Below are positions 17,092-27,700 of a DNA stretch of 30,152 nucleotides, piece after piece (the stretch's first letter is position 1; each line of letters opens with the position of its first letter). A program made the translations under genes and the position numbers. This stretch comes from a virus, in the IMG/VR virus record IMGVR_UViG_3300031622_000011, positions 1-30,152 of that record, one strand, 5' to 3'. The notes beneath the pieces were generated by a model. The model searched no databases, was not told where the DNA came from, and saw nothing but the letters and a program-made list of their open reading frames with translations.

Positions 17092-18708
17092 TTATTGAAC
17101 TAATACTTTCATAAGATCTCCTGATCCAATTCCATAAACACAAGCAGTTAATCCATCTCCACTTAATCGCACATCTCTTCCCATTTGAGTGTTTGCTGGA
17201 CCCGTATAAGTGCCTTCTTTAGTCCAAGTTGATCCGGATCGCCTAAAAAATTCTACTATACCATTTGATGATCCACCACCACCTTGTTGGCCAAATGCAG
17301 CAACATTTCCATCATTACTTAAATGGGGACGAATCTGTGTTGTTTGGTTGAGAGTAAGAGTTGCTTGTAAAGAATTATTAACCCAATTATCTGCTGTGAC
17401 ATAAATTTTATTACCATACACAAATGTGTTTCCATCGCCAGAAATAGCGCCGTTTAATCCTGTCCCAGAATTATAAATGGCTGCTCTAGTCGTCCAAGTT
17501 GATCCACTGCGAGTTGCGATAGTGTGTTCGCCTGCACGAGCCTGATACATATATGCACTATGAATTACATTACCGTCAAAACTTATTCCAGAGTTAAAAT
17601 AGGAAAAGGCATTATCACCGCCCATTTGTGCATTATCAACAAAACTATGAGGTCCAAATTTTGATTCGTATGCCCAATTGGTACCAGTTCTTTTATAAAC
17701 TATAATTGCACCTGCTCTGTTTCCATAAGTACTACTTTGGTGATCTACTACCATAACTGTTGAACCATCGCCAGAAATGGCGGCTCTTGTTGCATAATTG
17801 GTATGTGATGTAATACTTGCATTAAATTGTTGAGTCCATGACGAACCATTGTAATACCATATTTCAAGATATTGATTATCCTCATGCATAGCAGCAACAT
17901 ATAATCCATTTGCACTCATATCTGCTTGCCTGCCTCCATAATGAGTAGATGAAACGGTGTGCGCTAATGAGTGATTTGTCCCAGAATTTGCACGATTATA
18001 TATGAAAAATTTTGTAGCAGGGTAGGAAGTGCCACTTTGACCCGCAATACAAAAGCTATTACCATTAGTATTAAGAGAAAAAGTAGTGCCGTTTGCAGCG
18101 CCGGCTGTCGTTTCTAAAGCGATAGCTGGTGTTGCCCAACTTGCAAATGCCAATGTAAATCCACTTACTGCAGTTACAGTTCCATTCACTCCATCAGTCA
18201 CGTTAAAAGTTAAACTAAAAGTTCCAGCATGTGCTTCTGTACTGGATGGAGTAATAGTAAACACATTATCTGCTTGAGATACAGTTGCTGTACTACCAAG
18301 AGAACCTGTTGTGACTGCATAAGACCAAGTTAATGGAAATCCTTCTGGGTCGACAGAAACTGCAGTAATTGTGGTCGCGGTTCCATCAGTCGCTAAATCA
18401 TAAGTTGCATTAACTCCTGAAATTGCAGATGGTGATGCATTTGTAATAGTAGCAATTAAATACCACCCTGTGCCATCAAAAATATATAATTTATCAGTAT
18501 TAGTTACAAGAACATTATCACCAGCTTTCATTCCTGTTAATGATGCTAATTCACTAAATGCAGTGACAGTTTTCATTCCATTAGCACCTGCCGCCATAGA
18601 ATTAGCTGTTATTTTTCTATTTTCTGCAGTTAATGACTCATCGGCTATTGATGCCAGCGCGCCAGATTTTCCAAATGCTTTTGAGATAAGAGATGCTCTC
18701 GATACCAT
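17092..18708 (-). CDS. Phage appendage protein: Ig/cadherin-like module plus FG-GAP-like beta-propeller
   Basis: The 538-residue product has an N-terminal head (1-60), then a short module seen in marine phage tail proteins, NTDKLYIFDGTGWYLIATIT (70-89). Residues 91-190 form an Ig/cadherin-like domain (DGTATTITAVSVDPEGFPLT, then NVFTITPSSTEAHAGTFSLT). From 195 to the end there are six to seven blade-like repeats carrying '(I/L)SxDGxxxxV' and 'YxRxGxxW': AISGDGSTVMVVD, ISFDGNVIHSAY, AISGDGNTFVYGN, LSNDGNVAAFG and LSGDGLTACVYG. This resembles FG-GAP/integrin-type propellers. An AAGGA ribosome-binding site precedes the ATG, twelve bases after the giant fibre stop, and no promoter is seen between them. 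The two probably share a transcript, and the protein may be a fibre tip or partner. Function is inferred from folds and context. Confidence 0.82.
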   Translation of the reverse strand: MVSRASLISKAFGKSGALASIADESLTAENRKITANSMAAGANGMKTVTAFSELASLTGMKAGDNVLVTNTDKLYIFDGTGWYLIATITNASPSAISGVNATYDLATDGTATTITAVSVDPEGFPLTWSYAVTTGSLGSTATVSQADNVFTITPSSTEAHAGTFSLTFNVTDGVNGTVTAVSGFTLAFASWATPAIALETTAGAANGTTFSLNTNGNSFCIAGQSGTSYPATKFFIYNRANSGTNHSLAHTVSSTHYGGRQADMSANGLYVAAMHEDNQYLEIWYYNGSSWTQQFNASITSHTNYATRAAISGDGSTVMVVDHQSSTYGNRAGAIIVYKRTGTNWAYESKFGPHSFVDNAQMGGDNAFSYFNSGISFDGNVIHSAYMYQARAGEHTIATRSGSTWTTRAAIYNSGTGLNGAISGDGNTFVYGNKIYVTADNWVNNSLQATLTLNQTTQIRPHLSNDGNVAAFGQQGGGGSSNGIVEFFRRSGSTWTKEGTYTGPANTQMGRDVRLSGDGLTACVYGIGSGDLMKVLVQ

Positions 18709-18720
18709 TACTTTTGTCCT

Positions 18721-21700
18721 TTATTTCTCTGTGAATAACCAACCATTAGCTACGTTATAATATACCAATCCAAATGCTGCTCTATCAACATCAACTATTA
18801 AATCTGAATCTCCGCCTTCAATTTTATGACCATTTCTTCCAATTGTAATATTATTTGTAGCAGCTTGGCCTGTTCCATCAATAATTCTAACTTCATCTCC
18901 AAGCGTTGCAGCCACTGGAAGATTAACTGTTTTAACAGTGCTTGTATTAACAATTAATCTTTGATTAGTAAGTAATGTTACTGGTGTGGAAGTAACTTCT
19001 GTCCAAGTACCAAGAGCAGTAGTTCTTGCAGAGATATAATCGCTATCAATTAATGAAATTACTGTGGCCGAATCTGTCCCGGCAGATACCCTTGCAGAGA
19101 TATAATCGCTATCAATTAATGAAATTACTGTGGCTGAATCTATCCCGGCAGATACCCTTGCCGCAATATATGCACTATCAACTAATCCAGCAAGCGCTAC
19201 AGCATCTACTGTAACATTTGAAGCTTTATTTTCAATTGCAGTAATTGTGATTTCATCAGATGTGGAAGCACCTGTTGTTAGCGTAATAGTATTGGTTATT
19301 GGATTAGATGTAAAGTCATCTGAATCCATAAGTTTAATACCATTTTGGAATACATTAAAGTTACTCGAATCAATTCCTAATGTCTTTGAATTAGCATCTG
19401 TACCAGTAAATGATGTTTGACCACTTGTAGCAACAAACTTAAAGGTATTCATAAACGTATCGCCAACAACTATATGCGATTGCGTAACAGTTTGTGATAA
19501 AGTATTAATTACGAGATCATCGCCTGAATCAGCAGCAAATCCATTTAAAGTTAATGAATTTGCAGTAGCATTAACTGTATAATCTATGCCAGATACTAAT
19601 CGAATACCGTTATTAAATACTTGGTAATTAGCGGTATCAATTGCAAGAGCTTCACCATTAGCATCATTTCCAGAGAATACTGTTTGACCAGAATCTGCTA
19701 CATAATAATAATTAGCAAAGCTGACAGCATTTGTAAATGTTCCACTTGATGCTCTTGCTTGAACATAATCACTATCAATCATTCCAGTTACAGCAGCTGA
19801 GTCTGTGCCAGCTGGTAATACACCTGGAGCCCAATAACTATTTCCATTATCCCAAATTAATATTTGACCTTCAGTTGGTGTAGCTGTATGAACATCAGCT
19901 AATAAAGTAATTGAAGATGTATTATCTAATTTTGTTGCAAGAGCTGCAGTTGTAGTAGCAGCATAATTCGAATCATCGTTAATAGCCGCGGCTAATTCAT
20001 TTAAGGTATTTAATGTTGTAGGAGCAACATCTACCAGAGCAGCTATAGCAGAATCGACTATACTAACAACAGCGCTACTACTAAGACCTCCTCCGCCTCC
20101 TCCGCCAACTATAGCATTAAGACTAGTAATAACTAAGTCATCACCTAAAGCTGCTCCTGTAGTAAGGACTAGCGTAGTTGTTCCAGTTATGGTATAATCA
20201 ATATCTTTTAATAAGTGGAAACCATTTAGATATGCTTGCACTCCCGAAGAATTTATAGCAAGTGTATTACCAGCAACATCATTTCCAGTAAATGATGTTT
20301 GAGTAGCAGTTGCAGTAAATCTAAAGTTAGAATATGCAGATTGCCCTGCCCGCGCGATAATATAATCACTATCAATTAAAGCTAGTATTGTCGCACTATC
20401 GGCAGAACCACTACCTGAAGTTTGTCTTGCTTGAATATAATCGCTATCAATTAAAGAAATAGTGAGTGAACTATCAAGGCCACTACCAGCACCGCCTGAA
20501 GCAGCACCTGGAATCCATTTACTTGATGCGGTATTATATACTAATGCTTGACCATTTGTTGGAGATGGGGCATTAACATCTGTAAGAGCACCGAGCGTTG
20601 TTATTCCTCTTGCTTGAACATAATCTGAATCAACCATACCACTTACTGCTGAACTATCAATCCCCTGCGGAACAACTCTTGATTGAACATAATCTGAATC
20701 GACTAATGTTCTTATACCAACAGAATCATATTTTTCTCCAATAAGAGCTGTAATAGTAGTTGAGAAATTAGCATCATTTCCAAGTGCAGTTGCAAACTCA
20801 TTCAGAGTATCCATAGCAGCTGGAGCGCCATCAATTAAATTATTAATAGCAGTGGTAATATCAGCACCAGAAGCAAGATCCTGCCAAGCGCCAGCATGAG
20901 CAAAATATGCTTTGCCAGTTGCATGTACATGAGCAAACATACCATGATAAGATGAAGCACTTGGAAGATCACTCAGCGCCGCATAAACATTAGAATATAG
21001 GATCTTATTCGCACCCATATCCAGATCTTTACCGGTAATATTGCTATCAACCCGTAAATCTGTATAATATAGATTTGAATCTTCAGTAAGATTCTTGGTA
21101 GTTGCTCCACTTAGATCAATTGGAAGAGCCACACCTAAAGAATCAGTAGTAGTAAATACGTTATTAATGTCTTTAATTCTTATTCCACCAAGATGGATAG
21201 TTGAACCACTTAAATATAAATCTTTCCATGCAGCGGTTGAACTACCAAGATCAAATAATTTATCTGCACCTGGAAGAATAGTGTTAAATGTTACGTTAGT
21301 ATTTTCTAACGGAATGCCTTGCCAATTTCCACTTTTTGCTATTCTTGCAGTATTATCACCTGTAGTAACTGCAACCATACCAGTATGTGTAGAGGCATTA
21401 GGTAATGCACCTGTATTAGTTGCACTTGATCTAAATGTAATATTATGACTACCAAAATCAATAGGCCGTGTACCAATTCCAGTTACACGATTAATGTAAT
21501 CGCTGTCAATAATATTAATAATGTAATCACTATCAGCTACAAATTTAATATAATCACTATCAGCTACTGATTTGATATAGTCACTATCAGCTACAAATTT
21601 AATATAATCACTATCAACAATTGATTTAATATAACCTGAATCTGCTACCGATTTGATATAGTCACTATCGGCAATTGATCTAATATAGTCACTATCGGCA

Positions 21701-24700
21701 ATTGATCTAATATAGTCACTATCAGCAATTGATTTAATATAGTCTGAATCTACTGCTGATCTGATATAATCTGAATCTGCTATTGATTTAATGTAAACAT
21801 TATTAGCAATAAATTTAATATAATCGCTATCAGCTACTGATTTAATATAGTCGCTATCAGCAATTGATCTAATATAATCGCTATCTGCTATTGATGCGAT
21901 ATAGTCACTATCAGCAATTGATTTAATATATTTAGAATCAATAATAAATTTAAAATGATCTGAGTCGAGTTTACCATCAGCAATTAAATCTTCTTTTTGT
22001 ACTCTTCTGTTAATAAAGTCTGAATCAAGAATGCCGTCAATAATATCAACACCATTAATGAAATATTTCATACCTGCAGCGATATTAATACCGTCTTTTG
22101 CAACTTTGCCACCAGTAGGTATGCCTATATCAAGTGCAAAGTTGCCAGATGGAGCTGTGCGATCATAAAGTATTGGTGATCGAGTTGTTGTAGCGTTTTT
22201 ATCAACAATATAACCACCAAGGTCTTTTGATAAAATATTTGCTGTATCTAAGGTAACACCATTCAATATTATCTTAGAATTATCTCCGATATTCCCAATT
22301 TCTAAATTTCCGGCTTGGCCATTTCCAGGTACAACTTTTGTATTACCTTTAACTATTAAATGATAATTGTTATCAGCAATTTGGCCAATACCCATTTTAA
22401 AGCCAGGAAGATTGCCATTAAATACGCCGCTAAGTTCACGCTGCATGAATTTGCCGTCAGCTAATATTTTATTAATTAAACCGATTCCTTCATCGGAATT
22501 TAAATATGCGGTGTCGTCAATATTTGCCATGATATAATTTTGATCAATCGCCTGGTAATACTTTTGACCTTTTGCGAATCCATATTGCTCTTGTCTTTCA
22601 TATACGTAGTCAGAATCAAAATATTCTGTAGCAGAATCTGGGCCAATATAAAATTGAGCAACCTGGTGTGTAAGATAAACTTGATTGCCTTGATTTGAAT
22701 CAAGAATTTTATCACCTTGCCAATATAATGATTGAACATTTAAACTACCATTAACATCTAAATCATAACCAGGTGATGTAGTTTTAATCCCGACTCTTGG
22801 AGCAGTTGTATAAAGATAACCAGTATTTACATCATTGTAAAAATACATTGATGCTGGCATGGTTGCCCGATAGTGTGTAGGATCAATATGTGATTTGACC
22901 CATCCCGCATCAGCATTAAATCTTATCCAAGATTGATTAGCAACACTGTTTCTAATGTAATGATAAAGAGTTTGACCATGGTGATATGCATCGCCAGTCC
23001 AATTTATACTTCCGTCAATATCTACCATATAAGCTGTGTTAGGATTCGTTTTATTAATCCCTACTGATCCACCCATCAAAGCTATGACATTATTATCTGA
23101 AACAGTTGCCGATACAGAACTACTTGTATATGCACCAATTGCAACAGAATTTATTCCAGTTACTCCAACACCAGAACCTATCGCCACTGACCCATCAGCC
23201 GAAGCTTGCGCGTATGATCCTAGAGCCATACCACCATTGCTGACAACGTTTTCTTTACCAACCGCAAAGGCATTTTCGCCTACATTATTTTTATTACCAA
23301 ATGCATAAGCAAGATTAGATGTACCGCCGTCAACTGTGTTTTCGTAACCATAAGCATGACCTCCATTAACAATAGTATTTAGATCACCATAAGCCCAACC
23401 AAAATCAGTAATTATATTGTCTTTTCCGTAAGCATCACCAAATCCAGTAATGTTATTACGAGAGCCGTAAATATTCCCGCCTTTAGTTTGTAAGTTTTGC
23501 CCACCAAATATATAGTTACCTTGCCCTCCATTTGCGGCACTGGTTCTACCAGCAAGATTCACATTGTCTGAACCATATACTCTTGTTGCATACCAATTCT
23601 CATTAGAAGATCCATATATTTCTGAACCAAATACGATATTTTTATTAGTAATACCATAAACTTTAGCATTGTTGTTTATAGTTTCATTAGTACTACCATA
23701 AATTGTAGCAAAATTATATGTATCTTTATTTGCAACTCCAAACACTTCTGATCGAGAAATAGTAGTATTATCGGTACCAAAGACTTTGGACTCTCTACCA
23801 GTGGTATTGCTAACTCCAAATGTAACTGAGGTATTACCATTTCCAATATTAGTTCTACCAAAGATAGTGGAACTTCTGCCAGATGCTGTATTAGATACAC
23901 CGTAAGATATACTACCGGCACCAGTTGCTTCGGTATTTAAACCAATTGCAATCGAGTTATTACCGGATGATTTGCTTCCGATACCCATTGCAGCAGATGT
24001 GGTACCGCTTGAAACAACGCTTGCACCAATTGATACTGCACTTTTCCCAGCAGCTGAGCTATGGCCTATTGCTAAGCCATTAGCACCAGTAGTATTATTT
24101 TGACCTATTAAAACAGAGTTTTTACCGGGTGATGTAGTTCCAGAAACAGGATAATTATCTCTACCAATATTTAATCCTGCTTCTCCACCACTTAAATTAT
24201 ATCCAATTACTACGGCATTCTTACTTGTATTAACAAGTAAAGATCCAATAGCAGTATTATCTACGTAAGCAGTTTGAGTGCCATCATCGCCAGTAATATC
24301 TCTACCAATTACAACGCCGCGACCAGTTTCAAGTGTTTTACCAATTGCAACTCCGCCTTCATCTGTTTTAGATGTACCTTTTGCTCCTACGTTAGTGATA
24401 CCGATACCAAGAGATAGCGAATTTTGCTTATTGCTATTTGTAATATCTTTACCTACCGCAACACTAAATTGTCCAGGATTGGTAATTGTATGTCCTATTG
24501 AAACAACTCTGGTAGTATGTAACGGTTGTTTTGTATATCCATTAGAAGCATAATCAACATTACCAGCAGATACATTATAACCGATAGCTGTTGAATGATC
24601 AGTAGCTAAGGTATTTGCACCAATACCTTGTGAGAATATACCAATTTCTCCACTATCCCAAGTTGCCTTTTTACCATCGACATAACCAGCTCTAAAGGAT

Positions 24701-27700
24701 CCATAGCCAGGAATCCACATTAATCTTGCGCCAGAATCGATTTGTTCACCACCGCCTGTTCTTGGAACTATACCAGCTTTTGGATGATCAGCGCTATCAA
24801 TTAGGATTGAGCTCAGAAATAATACATTCCCAGAATCTACGGCAAATCTAGTTTGATCAAATGGATCGATCATATCTCTTTTACCGATAATCACTCCACC
24901 TTCTTCATCGTAGAATATTTGTTGATTCGGAGATGTGCCTATTCTATTCCAAGGATCGGTAATTCTTGATCCAATATAATCATCATTGACAATTCTTATA
25001 ATATTAGAATCAAAAGATCTTCCAACATAAGGATTAACTAAATTAAAACCTCTTGCTGAATCATAAGATCCTGGATAGTATGGACCAAAATAGAATTCAG
25101 CAGATTCGCCAGATGTCATGGTTTTTGCAGCAAGGTCGTTGTACACAGTTCCACCATGTGCCGCTACCCAAGCGTCATCGGCTCTGCGCTCTTTATAACC
25201 AAATAGCAATCCGCCATTTTGGATTTTACCAATACCACTGTCTAATGTAAATCCAGTTTTAAATATAGCGCTATCTTCAAATGTAAACTGTGTAGTAGCT
25301 TTTGCTGAACCGCTATCACCTTCGCTAGCAATATTTAAATTACCACTTAATAAAATTGGTGGATTGCGAAGATTTCTATCGGCAATAACGGAAAGAGGAC
25401 CTTTAATTGTAAGAGATGCATCATTCTTTCTGCTTCTTGTTTCAATTCTGATCTGATCACCGACTGACAATCTCGTATTATTTTCTGAATCATAGATGTG
25501 TATAAGAGAGTTAGTTACTTCTTCCCATTTCTCTCCACCAGATTCAAGTAAATCGCCATTAATATATACGTGTGTTAAGCCATTTTTAACATAGTTAAGA
25601 ATTTTACCTTTAGAAGGCGATCCAATCATAGTATTTGAACTATCTTGAAGTCTTAACGCGCTGAGTGTATTACCGCTTATACCGTGTGATACGGTATGTA
25701 AACCCCTATTAATAATGTCAATAGAATGAGTATGTGTCATCCCAGCCCGTGCAGCACCTAAAGCATCAACGCCTATACTGTCCCATCCAGGAATAGATTG
25801 CTCACGTATTTGAATAGTAGTACCATTTTGCCAAACCCAATCGCCGGTAGCTATTCCATTTCCAATAGCGTTAAACGTTCCTTTTGTTAGAGTAGTAGAA
25901 TCAAAACCACTACTTAATGGACTAGTAACAAGTTTAGGAGTAACTAATACTACACTCATAAAATCTGAGTCTAGGCCAGGTGTTCCACTGATAGCAAAAG
26001 ATGCTGCAGATTCACCATATGCCATACCAGCATCAGTATTGCTTAACATTATTGAAGAAAGCGCAGCTTGAGTATAAATTTGTGAATTAGGATGCGTGAT
26101 GAAATAGCTATCAGCCGCATTTACAGTAAAATCATATACAAATGTATCATCTAATGTTATCTTAGATCCTTCAATAACACTATGTCCACCAGCACTAAAT
26201 CCAGAATCAACTCTTACATCACCTTTAACGTATAGCTTAGATCCTGGAAGACTAATAGGAGCACTATCTGCACCAATTGCAACATTAGTACCTTTATTAA
26301 ATCCAAGTCCGCCAAAATAAAGAGTGTGGCCATCAGCGGATCTTCTCCAATGTGAACTATCATTAGCATGATTAAGAATATAGTTAGGACTAATAATAGT
26401 TTTCATATAGCCAGAATCAATGACAGAAGCAATGATTGCTGAGTCAATATTCATTCTATCTTTCACATAATCACTAGTAACAATTGTTGAGATATAGTCT
26501 TGAGTTGGCCAAGCAGCTGGGTTTCCAGCTTGATTAGTAGTAATAATAGGAGATTTATGATTAACTGCAGCTAGTTCAGAAACCGCGTCTTGTGCTGGTC
26601 TAGAAGCATAATCAACTGGAATATCTATTCTAACTTTACCATCTATATCAAGCTGGTATTGCCATCTTGCATTACCAATTGCATCGACTTCTTCATAACC
26701 CGCATCAGCATCTATATTATTTTTATTAATTACGACTGGATTTGTTCTAGGGCTTTGGTGATTAATAAGCTGATTGCCACCTTTTAATGCCCAGAAGTTA
26801 TCAATAGAAACTCTTGCTTGAACATATGCCGAATCAAGATGAGTTTCTAAAATTGGAATAAGTCCACCAGTTGGTCTTACAACAAAACTGTCAAATGACA
26901 TTCTTTCGCCAGTACCAGGATTATCACCAATTGTAAATGTACTGCCTGAAACAGATTGTCTAAAATGAACTGACCCTTCTACAGTAGCGCTATCACCGAC
27001 AGTTAATGCACCTAGAACATTTAAATTAGCACTTGAAGTAGTTTTTTGTTGAGGTATGACATGAATATAATTTGCTGAAGTAGTAACTGGAGTTCCAGTA
27101 TAATCTGCGCTTAAAACTGGAATTGTTAATACATCATCTGTAAATAATTCAAATTTATTTGCATGCCCAGCATCTAGTAATCCATCACCATTTGTATCAG
27201 GTCCAACAAAATATGTATTTCCATTTAGATCTGTAAATGTTCCGCCAGTAATACCTGATAATCTAACACCATCACCTACTATTAGTCCATGAGCTGCTGT
27301 TGTGGTAATTGTTAAATTTGTTCCAGTAGTATCAAGTGCCCATGCTGCTGAAGCGCCAGAAACAGGTTGTACAACTGTTACAACTTCATATGATCCAGCT
27401 GGGGTGGCACTTGGAACAACTAAGGTTTCGCTTGAAGTATCAAGTGCGGTAGTACATGTTCTATCAGTAAATAAATTAAAATTATCAGCGTCAACTTCTT
27501 GAACAAAATATACATTATCGGCAGCAGGCGTATAATTAAAACTACTAGTAGGTCCACCAGCTCCATCAGTAAGGTTACTAAATTTAACACCTAATCCAGT
27601 ACCCCCACCACCGGCTGATCCAAGTAAATGGCCGCCAGTACCAGTAGGTATGGCTACGCTTGCGGTTGCAGCTGAAGAAATAGTAAACGTTGACGTTTGT

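Noticed and set aside
17086-17100. Five-base inverted repeat at the end of the 538-codon gene as a terminator
   Set aside because: The stem is short and AT-rich, and no U-run follows on the minus strand.
21484-21969. Regular 27-base repeats as a possible CRISPR array
   Set aside because: There are no unique spacers, the units abut directly, they diverge, and they are in frame with a long coding sequence.
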